Part shown: positions 1 to 7,859 of the stretch, piece by piece
How positions within the stretch are numbered: position 1 is the first letter of the stretch
Layout of the letters: each line of letters begins with the position of its first letter
NCBI GenBank assembly: GCA_036774405.1
Contig: DAIPBO010000005.1
Coordinates: 1-64,000, forward strand
Source of the DNA: JAAYDS01 sp012729155
Lineage (GTDB): Bacteria; Chloroflexota; Anaerolineae; UBA1429
DNA: 64,000 bases
Reading direction: 5' to 3'
The notes under the pieces: model-generated
Seen by the model: the letters and a program-made list of their open reading frames with translations, nothing else
Databases searched by the model: none
Told to the model about the DNA's origin: nothing
Made by a program: the position numbers and the translations under genes

Positions 1-1
1 G

Positions 2-889
2 GTTGTCATCGGCATCTTTGTTGGCATGATGGCCTTCTTCATCCCCGCCGTCATCGAACAGGGCAAGGTGTTTGGTCAGGCCGTGCCGCGCTATCTCGAT
101 CAGTTGGAGCAGCTCTACCTCTACGACTTTGCCGATTTCATGGAACGCATCCCAGCCGAGATCAGCGACCCCATCAACACCAACATCGAGCGAGCCATCG
201 GCACCCTGGCCGATGCCATCCAAAAGGGCGTTGGGGGCACCATCAAGACCTTGTGGGACACCGTCAGCTTTATCATCGGCGTCGCCATCATCCCCTTCTG
301 GATGTACTATGTCCTCAATGACAACCGGCGCCTCAAGCGTGGGTTCTACGCGATCTTTCCCGAAGCAGTCCGTGCCGATCTCGGCAACATCGAGCGCATC
401 GTCGATAGCCTCCTGAGTTCTTACCTGCGCGGACAGCTCTTGCTCTGCGTGCTGGTGGGGGTGATGGCTACCATCGTGCTGGCCATCTTTCGCGTGGACA
501 TGGCGCTGTTGCTGGGCACGTTTGCAGCTGTCTTTGAGATTATACCCATCTTGGGGCCCTATCTGGGCGCCATACCAGCCGTGCTCATCGTCTTGCTCAC
601 AAATCCGGTCAACGCGATCTGGGTGGCGCTCTCTTTCGCAGGGATCCAGTGGATCGAAAACACCTTCATGGTGCCACGCATTTCGGGAGATGCGGTGCGC
701 TTGCATCCGGCGCTGGTGATGATACTGGTGGTCATCGCAAGCCAGTTGGCTGGCGTGGTGGGTATGCTCTTTGTGGTGCCGTTGGCCGCTGTGTTTCGCG
801 ATGTGGTGCGCTACCTGCTCTTGCGTACCACCGAGCGCGGCAGTACTCCGGCGCTGGCCATGGAGAACCTGCGCGCTCGCCAGTGGTGA
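2..889 (+). CDS. AI-2E family transporter (PerM/UPF0118), 5' partial
   Basis: Polytopic inner-membrane permease of the AI-2E/PerM family. The frame is open from the first bases of the window, so the N-terminus lies upstream; 295 residues are visible against about 350 in the family. The visible part has a soluble helical stretch, then membrane helices, including a long hydrophobic run around the FIIGVAIIPFWMYYVLND segment, which is typical of the family, and a hydrophobic C-terminal half with the glycine/proline-rich IIPILGPYLGAIPAVL. Family members have been linked to autoinducer-2 export, osmotic stress or Na+/H+ exchange, so the substrate cannot be named. The gene stops 54 nt before lepA, which has its own promoter. 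Confidence 0.88.
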   Translation, partial: VVIGIFVGMMAFFIPAVIEQGKVFGQAVPRYLDQLEQLYLYDFADFMERIPAEISDPINTNIERAIGTLADAIQKGVGGTIKTLWDTVSFIIGVAIIPFWMYYVLNDNRRLKRGFYAIFPEAVRADLGNIERIVDSLLSSYLRGQLLLCVLVGVMATIVLAIFRVDMALLLGTFAAVFEIIPILGPYLGAIPAVLIVLLTNPVNAIWVALSFAGIQWIENTFMVPRISGDAVRLHPALVMILVVIASQLAGVVGMLFVVPLAAVFRDVVRYLLLRTTERGSTPALAMENLRARQW

Positions 890-906
890 ATGGCGCTGTA
901 ACCCTC

Positions 907-936
907 TTGGCCCCCCTGGCCAGGTTCATGTATACT
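907..936 (+). promoter_or_regulatory. Sigma70-type promoter of lepA
   Basis: -35 TTGGCC (907-912), 18 nt spacer, -10 TATACT (931-936). The -10 is followed by CGC, a discriminator repeated at three other promoters in the window. A 10-bp palindrome CCTGGCCAGG (915-924) sits in the spacer. The -10 ends 7 nt before GTG 944, so the transcript should begin at or next to that start codon. Confidence 0.6.
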
Positions 937-943
937 CGCGTGG

Positions 944-2767
944 GTGATAATCATGTCTAGAATACTCATTGATCCGCACAATACGCGCAATTTCTGCATT
1001 ATCGCGCACATAGACCATGGCAAGTCGACGCTGTCCGACCGGCTCCTCGAGCATACGGGCACCATCGACACTCGTGTACATGCCGAGCAGTTTCTCGATC
1101 GTATGGATCTGGAGCGCGAAAAGGGCATCACCATCAAGGCCAAGGCCGTGCGCATGGTCTATGTGGCCCACGACAGCGACACGTACGAGTTGAATCTGAT
1201 CGACACCCCGGGTCATGTTGACTTTAGCTATGAGGTCTCGCACGCCCTGTCGGCGTGTGAGGGGGCTGTGCTGGTGGTTGATGCCACGCAGGGCATTGAG
1301 GCGCAGACTCTGGCGAACCTGTACCTGGCCCTCGACCACGATCTCGATATCGTTCCGGTCATCAACAAGATCGACCTGCCCGGCGCCGAGCCAGACCGTG
1401 TGGCCGAAGAGATTGAGGCGCTGCTCGGTACGCCCGCCGAAGAGGTGCTACAGGTCTCAGCCAAACAGGGCATCGGTACCGCGGCGGTGCTCGAAGCCAT
1501 TGTGCAGCGCATCAAGGCCCCCGTCTCGCAACCAGACAGGGCTCTGCGCGCCTTGATCTTTGATTCGCACTATGACCCGTATCGCGGGGTGATCGCCTAT
1601 GTGCGGATCATGGATGGCGAGATCTTGCCCGATCAGCCGCTCAAGGTCATGTCAAACAGCAACGTCTTTGAACCCCTTGAGGTAGGCGTTTTTTCGCCGA
1701 ACATGGTGCCGGTCGAGGCGCTTTCGGCGGGCGAGGTGGGCTATGTGGCCACTGGCCTCAAGAGTGTTCGTGATTGCCGTGTGGGAGATACCCTGACCGG
1801 CGCTCGCGCGGCAGCCGCAGAGCCTCTGCCAGGTTTTGACCCGCCCAAGCCGATGGTCTATGCCGGCATCTACCCGGTAAACAACGAGGACTATACCGAT
1901 CTGCGCGATGCGCTCGAGAAGCTCCAGCTGAATGATGCTTCGCTGGTGTTCCAGCCCGAGTCGTCGATGGCACTCAACCTGGGGTTCCGCTGTGGCTTTT
2001 TGGGACTCTTGCATATGGAGATCGTGCAAGAGCGCCTGGAGCGCGAATATGATCTGGACTTATTGGCCACGGCTCCGAGCGTCGAGTATCAGGTGCTCAA
2101 GACCGATGGCGAGTTGCTGGAGGTAGACAACCCCGCCGACCTCCCTGATGGCTCTCAGATCGAAGAGATCGCTGAGCCGTGGATGCACATCAGCCTCTAT
2201 ACGCCCTCAGAGTACATCGGCACCTTGATGGAGTTGGCGACGTCGCGCCGCGGGCAGTTTGATCGTATGGAATATCTTGACGAACGGCGTGTGTTGCTGC
2301 ACTTTGAGATTCCGCTGTCAGAGATCCTGATGGACTTTCATGACCAGATCAAGTCGCGTTCGCGGGGCTATGCCTCGATGGACTATCAATTCATCGGCTT
2401 TCGCGCGGGCAGCCTGGTCAAGATGGATGTCTTGCTCAACGGCGACCGTGTCGATGCACTATCGATGATCGTGCATGAAGAAATGGCCTATCTCAAGGGC
2501 AGCGCCCTGGCGCGACGCCTCAAGGAGGTCATCCCTCAGCAGATGTTCCCTGTGGCCATTCAAGCCGCAGTGGGGGGGCGCGTGCTGGCGCGCACCAACG
2601 TCAAAGCGCTGCGCAAAGATGTGCTGGCCAAGTGCTATGGCGGCGATATCACGCGCAAGCGCAAGCTGCTCGAGAAGCAAAAAGAGGGGCGTCGGCGACT
2701 CAAGATGTTTGGCAAAGTCGAGCTGCCTCAAGAGGCCTTTATGGCTGTGCTCAAGCTGGACGAGTAG
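944..2767 (+). CDS. lepA: Elongation factor 4 (LepA) GTPase
   Basis: Ribosome-associated translational GTPase that binds elongating ribosomes and is proposed to back-translocate them or aid initiation and assembly. All expected parts are present: G1 loop AHIDHGKST near residue 23, the G2/switch I region, G3 DTPGH, G4 NKID, domains II and III, and the LepA-specific C-terminal domain with GGDITRKRKLLEKQKEGRRR near the end. The length (607 aa) fits the family. Two starts are possible: GTG 944, which lies exactly 7 nt after the -10 box as in other leaderless genes here, and ATG 953 (MSRIL), which matches most annotated LepA N-termini. The stop TAG shares one base with the GTG of the next gene, so the two are probably translationally coupled. 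Confidence 0.97.
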   Translation: MIIMSRILIDPHNTRNFCIIAHIDHGKSTLSDRLLEHTGTIDTRVHAEQFLDRMDLEREKGITIKAKAVRMVYVAHDSDTYELNLIDTPGHVDFSYEVSHALSACEGAVLVVDATQGIEAQTLANLYLALDHDLDIVPVINKIDLPGAEPDRVAEEIEALLGTPAEEVLQVSAKQGIGTAAVLEAIVQRIKAPVSQPDRALRALIFDSHYDPYRGVIAYVRIMDGEILPDQPLKVMSNSNVFEPLEVGVFSPNMVPVEALSAGEVGYVATGLKSVRDCRVGDTLTGARAAAAEPLPGFDPPKPMVYAGIYPVNNEDYTDLRDALEKLQLNDASLVFQPESSMALNLGFRCGFLGLLHMEIVQERLEREYDLDLLATAPSVEYQVLKTDGELLEVDNPADLPDGSQIEEIAEPWMHISLYTPSEYIGTLMELATSRRGQFDRMEYLDERRVLLHFEIPLSEILMDFHDQIKSRSRGYASMDYQFIGFRAGSLVKMDVLLNGDRVDALSMIVHEEMAYLKGSALARRLKEVIPQQMFPVAIQAAVGGRVLARTNVKALRKDVLAKCYGGDITRKRKLLEKQKEGRRRLKMFGKVELPQEAFMAVLKLDE

Positions 2768-4638
2768 TGGCCGCGCCTTCGCCACACCAGCGGCCGCGGG
2801 TTGCAGAGCGCCATGCCGAGACGCTATCGGTGCTGGCGCTCCTGTTCATCTGTCTGCTGGCACTGGGGTTGCGTCTCTATGGTGCAGATTGGGATCAGGG
2901 TTACTTTTTCCACCCCGACGAGCGGCAGGTCTTTTACGTCACCGAAGAGCTGCAGCTGCCCAGCCCCCTCACGTGGCAGGCCCTGCTAGACCCCGAAAGC
3001 AGCTGGAATCCCGACTTTTTTGCCTACGGCTCGCTGCCGATGTACCTGCTTCGCATCGTCGCTGATCTGCTCAAGCATGCGTCGCCAGCCTACGACGTGC
3101 GCTATGCCTACTACCTGGTGGCGCGGGGCCTTTCGGCGTTGTTCGACACCGTGACCGTGATGCTGGTGTATGCCCTGGCCAAGCGCCTGTACGGGCGTGG
3201 GGTAGCCTTGCTGGGGGCGCTCTTCACCGCTCTGGCGGTGCTGCATATCCAGCTCAGCCACTTTTACACTGTCGACACACTGCTGACCTTTTTCGCCCTC
3301 GCGGTGCTCATGGCGGCGGTGCGCCTGGCCCAAGAGGGCGGTGTCTGGTCGGCGCTGCCCATCGGGGTAGCGCTGGGCGCCGCTATTGCCACCAAGGTCA
3401 GTGCGGCGCCGCTGTTGGGCATCGTCGCCCTGGGCTGGCTCCTGGCAGCGCGTCGGGCCGAGGGACCGTTAGAGCCGCGCGCGGCCTGGGGGGCGATACT
3501 GCTATCAGCAGTGGTGGCGGCGCTCGTCTTTGTGCTGAGCATGCCGTATGCCCTGATCGATTTCGAGGACTTTTACATCGGTGTGGCGCGTGAGAGCCTG
3601 ATGGTGCAGGGCGGCGTCGACTGGCCCTACACCCGACAGTACATCGGCACCTTGCCATATGTGTATCTGGCCTGGCAGACCACCAAATGGGCGCTGGGCT
3701 TTCCGCTTGGCGTTGCCGGCTTTGCCGGTGCTCTGTGGGCCTGCTGGGCGCAGCTGCGCCGTCTGGTTGTCTTGCGCCTGCGTGCGCTTGACGCCGAGCT
3801 GCTCCCAGTTGTGTGGTTCGTGGTCTACTTTGGCCTGGTGGGCGCTTTTCACACAAAGTTCTTGCGCTATATGTTGCCCGTGCTGCCGCTGCTTTGCATG
3901 TGGGCGGCCAGGCTCTGCCTCAGACTGTGGCGAGCGCGTGCCGTGGGCGGCGCTCGCTGGGGGCGTGCCATACTGCCGCTGGTAGCGTCGGGTGCCGCTT
4001 TTTATGCCGGCGCCTTTATGAACATCTACCGTCACGAACACACCTGGATTCGCGCCACCCAGTGGATCTGCGCCAACTATGCGCCCAGCCGCGCCATCAT
4101 GGTCGAGACCTGGGATGATCCCTTGCCGCTCTTGCAGGGCCAGGGAGAGCTGCGCTGTACCGCAGGGCACGTCTTTCAGTTCTTTGAGGCGCACGACGAG
4201 GACTCGAAGCAAAAGCTCGAGGAGTTGCTCGACCTGTTGACCCGCAGCGACTATGTCAGCATCTCGTCGAACCGACTCTACAACGCCTTGCCACGGCTGA
4301 ATGAGCGCTTTCCCCTCACCTCTCGTTACTATGAACTGCTGTTTAGCGGGCAGCTTGGCTTTGAGCTGGTGCACTATGAGGACACGCAGCCATCACTGTG
4401 GGGCCTGACCCTGGCCAACGACACCTTCAGTAACCCCGATTTACCAGTGCCCGCGCTCATCGCACAGCAGCAGGCTGACTTGCGCATCAACCTGGGCCGT
4501 GCCGACGAGAGCTTTACCGTGTACGACCACCCCAAACCGCTCATCTTTCAGCGCACCAGCACGCCCAGTCGAGAGGAGCTCTTTGCGCTCTTTGCAGACG
4601 TGGCGCAGAGCCTGCCCGATACTGCTACAGACGAATAG
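2767..4638 (+). CDS. GT39-type membrane glycosyltransferase (GT-C fold)
   Basis: Integral membrane glycosyltransferase of the dolichyl-phosphate-mannose mannosyltransferase/ArnT superfamily, expected to move a sugar from a polyisoprenyl-phosphate donor on the outer face of the membrane. Start GTG 2767 overlaps the lepA stop by one base; the reading frame stays open upstream inside lepA. At 623 aa it shows the first membrane helix (about residues 18-35), the HPDER acidic loop motif (residues 49-53) expected to hold the catalytic Asp/Glu, about ten more helices, and a C-terminal soluble tail. The tail carries SSNRLY and ADESFTVYDHPK, both nearly identical to segments in the N-terminal third of the giant protein at 7860-14810, so the two are paralogues. 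Acceptor and sugar are unknown. Confidence 0.85.
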   Translation: MAAPSPHQRPRVAERHAETLSVLALLFICLLALGLRLYGADWDQGYFFHPDERQVFYVTEELQLPSPLTWQALLDPESSWNPDFFAYGSLPMYLLRIVADLLKHASPAYDVRYAYYLVARGLSALFDTVTVMLVYALAKRLYGRGVALLGALFTALAVLHIQLSHFYTVDTLLTFFALAVLMAAVRLAQEGGVWSALPIGVALGAAIATKVSAAPLLGIVALGWLLAARRAEGPLEPRAAWGAILLSAVVAALVFVLSMPYALIDFEDFYIGVARESLMVQGGVDWPYTRQYIGTLPYVYLAWQTTKWALGFPLGVAGFAGALWACWAQLRRLVVLRLRALDAELLPVVWFVVYFGLVGAFHTKFLRYMLPVLPLLCMWAARLCLRLWRARAVGGARWGRAILPLVASGAAFYAGAFMNIYRHEHTWIRATQWICANYAPSRAIMVETWDDPLPLLQGQGELRCTAGHVFQFFEAHDEDSKQKLEELLDLLTRSDYVSISSNRLYNALPRLNERFPLTSRYYELLFSGQLGFELVHYEDTQPSLWGLTLANDTFSNPDLPVPALIAQQQADLRINLGRADESFTVYDHPKPLIFQRTSTPSREELFALFADVAQSLPDTATDE

Positions 4639-4647
4639 CGCGGCCGT

Positions 4648-4676
4648 TTGGTGGGCCGTGGCGCGAGTGATATACT
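4648..4676 (+). promoter_or_regulatory. Sigma70-type promoter, probably leaderless
   Basis: -35 TTGGTG (4648-4653), 17 nt spacer, -10 TATACT (4671-4676) followed by CGC. The start codon is at 4686, 9 nt after the -10 box, and no Shine-Dalgarno sequence fits in between. A GCGAGT/ACTCGC dyad surrounds the -10 box. Confidence 0.6.
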
Positions 4677-4685
4677 CGCCGCGTC

Positions 4686-5744
4686 ATGTCTGCCAACAAG
4701 GGTAAAAGACAGCGTCGCGGCGCCGTGCTGATCGGGCTGCTGATCAGCTTCCTCTCTCTGGGATACGCCCTCTGGGTGATCCAATGGTCAGAGCTGTGGG
4801 CAGCATTGTCGCAGGCCAACTATCTCTGGCTCATCCCCGCCTTTATGGTGATTTTCGCCGTGAGCTGGGTGCGCGCTTTTCGCTGGCGATTGCTGATGCA
4901 CCCCACCAACAACGTGCCGTTGCGCCGCATGTACAACTTTGTGAACATCGGCTATCTCTACAACAACATCCTGCCGGCCAAGGCAGGCGAGGTCATTCGC
5001 GCCTATCTGGCGGGCAGAGAGGTCGACGGTGGCATCGGCAAGGCTTTCTCAACGCTGCTCATCGAGCGGTTGTTGGATGTGTTGTGTGCTGTGGTGATCA
5101 TGCTCCTGCTTTTGCCCTTTACGCCTCTGCCGGGATGGATCAGGCTGGGGGGGATAGTCTTCGGAGGCGTGGCTGTCGTCGCTGCGCTGGCACTCATGGT
5201 GCTCTCGCGCTATGGCGAGCACGGCGTAACATGGGTGTGGCGTTGGGTGGGGCGCATCCCCCTGGTGGGCAGCCCCAAGGTCGAGCAGCTGGTGCTAAAC
5301 CTGGTGCACGGTTTTGGCGTGCTGGCTAACTGGCGGGTCATGCCCGGCGTGCTGCTCGGCTCGGCGCTGATCTGGGGCGGCTATGCTCTGCTGAACTATT
5401 GCGTGCTACTCGCCTTTGCAGGCATGCAGCGCTCTTTTGTCGCAACAACCACGGCCCTGGTGGCTTCAGCCTTTGGCATGGTGCTGCCTTCGTCCCCGGG
5501 TGCGCTGGGCGTTTTTGAGGCCGCCGTGATCGAAGCGCTGGCTGTCTTTGGCTATACGCGCAGCATGGCCGGTGTCTATGCCCTGCTGCTGCATCTCTAC
5601 ACCAACCTCGTGCTGATTCTGCTTGGCCTGGCTAGTCTCGCCTTCGAGGGTGTGCGGTTCGCGCAGCTCCGCGAGCAGGCGGTACCCACCACAGAGGCGT
5701 CTGGCGGGGCGGTCGATCAGCATCCACCTCTACCCGGAGTCTGA
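4686..5744 (+). CDS. Lysylphosphatidylglycerol synthase TM / UPF0104 family membrane protein
   Basis: A 352-aa multi-pass protein of the LPG_synthase_TM family (UPF0104; the same fold as the flippase half of MprF and the C-terminal part of archaeal AglD). It carries the family signature NNILPAKAGEVIRA (around residues 97-110), the following ERLLD segment, and the later SSPGALGVFEAAV motif. There is no aminoacyltransferase domain, so it is the membrane half alone, a type found beside glycosyltransferases and suspected of lipid flipping or membrane-linked glycan assembly. It has its own promoter, with the ATG 9 nt after the -10 box. The next gene follows after one base. Confidence 0.9.
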   Translation: MSANKGKRQRRGAVLIGLLISFLSLGYALWVIQWSELWAALSQANYLWLIPAFMVIFAVSWVRAFRWRLLMHPTNNVPLRRMYNFVNIGYLYNNILPAKAGEVIRAYLAGREVDGGIGKAFSTLLIERLLDVLCAVVIMLLLLPFTPLPGWIRLGGIVFGGVAVVAALALMVLSRYGEHGVTWVWRWVGRIPLVGSPKVEQLVLNLVHGFGVLANWRVMPGVLLGSALIWGGYALLNYCVLLAFAGMQRSFVATTTALVASAFGMVLPSSPGALGVFEAAVIEALAVFGYTRSMAGVYALLLHLYTNLVLILLGLASLAFEGVRFAQLREQAVPTTEASGGAVDQHPPLPGV

Positions 5745-5745
5745 C

Positions 5746-6885
5746 GTGCGTGTCTTGATGGCTTTGACCTACTATTACCCTCACTGGACGGGGCTCACCG
5801 CCATCACGCAAAAGATCGCCGAGGGGCTGGCGGCGCGTGGGCACACAGTGACTGTCCTCACATCGCAGCACAACAGAGAGCTGCCTCGCCAAGAGACCTA
5901 TCAAGGGGTGCGCATCGTGCGGCTGCCCACCATGCTGCGCCTCAGCCGGGGCCAGGTGATGCCCGGCTTTATCGGCGCCGCACGCGAGCTGGTGCTCGAT
6001 CACGACGTGGTGCAGGTCCACACGCCCATGCTCGAGGCCTGGCTGCTGGGCATCATCGCCCATGCCGAAAAGCGCAAGATGCTCATGACCCACCATGGCG
6101 ACCTGGTGATGCCCGCCGGCGCCTGGAACCAGTTCGTCCAGCGCACCGTCGGCTTTATGCTAGACCGCGGCGCCGCAGTGGCCGACCATATCAGCACGCA
6201 CTCGCAGGACTATGCCGAGCACTCGGCGTTTCTCAAGCCGCATCTCCACAAGCTCACGGCGATCTACCCCGCGGTAGCCATCCCAGAGCCCGATGGCGAT
6301 GCAGTGGCTGCCTGGCGTGCAGATCTGGGGGTGGGTACACGGCCGATCGTGGGCTTTGCAGGGCGCTTTGTCGAGGAGAAAGGCTTTGACTATCTGCTGC
6401 AGGCCATTCCTCTGGTAGCCCGTGAACGGCCCGATGTGATCTTTGCCTATGCTGGCGACCACCAGGTGGTGTATGAGTCGTTCTTTGAGCGCTGGCGGCA
6501 CCTGGTGGATGGCAACGCCGAGCATCTGCGGTTTCTCGGCCTGATCACGGACCGTCAAAAGCTGGCCAATTTCTACGCCATGTGCAATGTCTTTGCTCTG
6601 CCCAGCCGCACCGACTGCTTTGCCATTGTGCAGACCGAAGCGCTCTATTGTGGCACGCCGGTGGTGTGCACCAACATCCCCGGTGCGCGAGAGGTAGTGC
6701 AGGTTTCGGGCATGGGCCGCCTTGTGGCCCCGCATAGCCCCGAGGCCCTGGCCGAGGGTTTGCTCGAGGTCATCAACCATCCTGATCGGTATCCGGTCGA
6801 CCCTGTACGCGCCCGTCAGGTCTTTTCTCTTGAAGAGACTATCTCGCGTTACGAGGCGTTGCTCGGCGATCTGGTGATCAGCTGA
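5746..6885 (+). CDS. Glycosyltransferase family 4
   Basis: Cytoplasmic GT-B fold, retaining, nucleotide-sugar-dependent transferase of 379 aa. The start chosen is GTG 5746 (MRVLMALTYYYPHWTG), one base after the previous stop, with GGAG at 5736-5739; ATG 5758 is an alternative. It shows the N-terminal acceptor domain with the glycine-rich opening, GRFVEEKGFDYLL starting the donor domain, and the E-x7-E signature in DCFAIVQTEALYCGTPVV near residue 305. Because it sits between a flippase-like membrane protein and a methyltransferase, it probably adds a sugar to a lipid-linked acceptor on the inner face of the membrane before the GT39 proteins act outside. The specificity cannot be read from sequence. 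Confidence 0.92.
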   Translation: MRVLMALTYYYPHWTGLTAITQKIAEGLAARGHTVTVLTSQHNRELPRQETYQGVRIVRLPTMLRLSRGQVMPGFIGAARELVLDHDVVQVHTPMLEAWLLGIIAHAEKRKMLMTHHGDLVMPAGAWNQFVQRTVGFMLDRGAAVADHISTHSQDYAEHSAFLKPHLHKLTAIYPAVAIPEPDGDAVAAWRADLGVGTRPIVGFAGRFVEEKGFDYLLQAIPLVARERPDVIFAYAGDHQVVYESFFERWRHLVDGNAEHLRFLGLITDRQKLANFYAMCNVFALPSRTDCFAIVQTEALYCGTPVVCTNIPGAREVVQVSGMGRLVAPHSPEALAEGLLEVINHPDRYPVDPVRARQVFSLEETISRYEALLGDLVIS

Positions 6886-6898
6886 GGCGCTGCGCACC

Positions 6899-7786
6899 AT
6901 GCCCCTAACGGCCCAGCAATCCAAGCAGCTCGAAGACCTGCTGTACAACGAGTCAGACGTGGCCTACAAGCGGCGGGTACGTACGATGCTGGCCTATCTG
7001 GACCTGGCCCCCGGACATGCTGTGCTCGACTGTGGCACCGGCATGGGCTTTTACTCGCTCTGCATGACCGAGCTCTTTGGCAGCCTGCGCGTCTGGGGTG
7101 TCGACCGTGACACGCATGCGCTGGCATTTGCCCGCAGCGCCCTGGCCGGCCGGCCGGTGCTGCTCAGCGAGGCCGACATTCTGCGGCTGCCCTATGCGGA
7201 TGGCTCTTTTGACCGCGTGCTCATGACTGAGGTGCTTGAGCACCTCGACGATGACGCGGCAGGGTTGCACGAGGTCTATCGCGTGCTCAGGCCCGGCGGC
7301 GTGTTGGCCGTCACCGTGCCCGCAGCTCGCTACTCGGCCTGGTATGACCCCATCAACCGCATCGCTGAGGCGCTAACCGGCAGGCCGATTCGTCGCGGGC
7401 CTTTCGCTGGTATCTGGGCCAACCACCAGCGCCTCTATGAGCCGGCACAACTGCAGCAGGCTCTCACGCAGGCGGGCTTTGAGTGCGCTCCTATCGAGCC
7501 ATTGACGCACTACTGCTTTCCGGCGACGCAGACGCTGGTCTATACCGTGGGCAAGGGGCTCATCGAGCGTGGTCTGTTGCCGGAGTTTATCAGTCGCTCA
7601 GCCCATCGATTTCGTGGGCGTGAGAATGCGCGTCACCCCTTGAACCCCATCAACTGGGCTCTGGCCGTCATCAACGTATTCGATCGGTGGAATGACGACC
7701 CGGAGCGCATGGCCCGCAAACAGACCTTTGTGAGCCTTGCCATCAAGGCTACCAAGTCCGCGACGCTTCGTCAGACGGCCGTGTAG
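6899..7786 (+). CDS. Class I SAM-dependent methyltransferase
   Basis: A 295-aa soluble methyltransferase of the Methyltransf_11 type. SAM-binding motif I is VLDCGTGMGFYS (residues about 42-53), the acidic residue after strand 2 is in VWGVDRD, and LPYADGSFDRVLMTEVLEHL carries motifs II/III and the post-motif region. The C-terminal half resembles UbiE/tocopherol-type enzymes only loosely. It lies 13 nt after the GT4 gene and upstream of the giant GT39-DUF2298 gene. Methylation of a sugar or of the lipid-linked glycan is the natural guess, but the acceptor is unknown. Confidence 0.88.
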   Translation: MPLTAQQSKQLEDLLYNESDVAYKRRVRTMLAYLDLAPGHAVLDCGTGMGFYSLCMTELFGSLRVWGVDRDTHALAFARSALAGRPVLLSEADILRLPYADGSFDRVLMTEVLEHLDDDAAGLHEVYRVLRPGGVLAVTVPAARYSAWYDPINRIAEALTGRPIRRGPFAGIWANHQRLYEPAQLQQALTQAGFECAPIEPLTHYCFPATQTLVYTVGKGLIERGLLPEFISRSAHRFRGRENARHPLNPINWALAVINVFDRWNDDPERMARKQTFVSLAIKATKSATLRQTAV

Positions 7787-7802
7787 CCTGCCGCGCCAGC
7801 GC

Positions 7803-7831
7803 TTGGCTGACCTTGCTGCGGCGGATACAAT
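7803..7831 (+). promoter_or_regulatory. Sigma70-type promoter of the giant GT39-DUF2298 gene
   Basis: -35 TTGGCT (7803-7808), 17 nt spacer, -10 TACAAT (7826-7831). Transcription would start near 7838, giving a leader of about 22 nt with a GAGGCAGAG ribosome-binding region before ATG 7860. Confidence 0.6.
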
Positions 7832-7859
7832 AGGCCCATTCGCTTGCGAGGCAGAGCCG

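Noticed and set aside
915..924. 10-bp palindrome CCTGGCCAGG between the lepA -35 and -10
   Set aside because: Likely chance in GC-rich DNA; noted in the promoter entry but too short to claim as an operator.
2632..2766. Longer N-terminus for the first GT39 protein
   Set aside because: It would overlap the lepA C-terminal domain by 135 nt; GTG 2767 overlaps the stop by one base and fits the helix start.
3505..4374. 289-aa minus-strand ORF inside the first GT39 gene
   Set aside because: GC-rich coding DNA often leaves long antisense frames; the plus strand encodes a clear membrane protein with HPDER and a paralogous tail.
6160..6948. 262-aa minus-strand ORF in the GT4 gene
   Set aside because: Antisense to the GT4 signature; no start signal.
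7737..7859. Upstream extension of the giant protein
   Set aside because: It overlaps the end of the methyltransferase gene and includes the promoter; ATG 7860 has the leader and ribosome-binding region.
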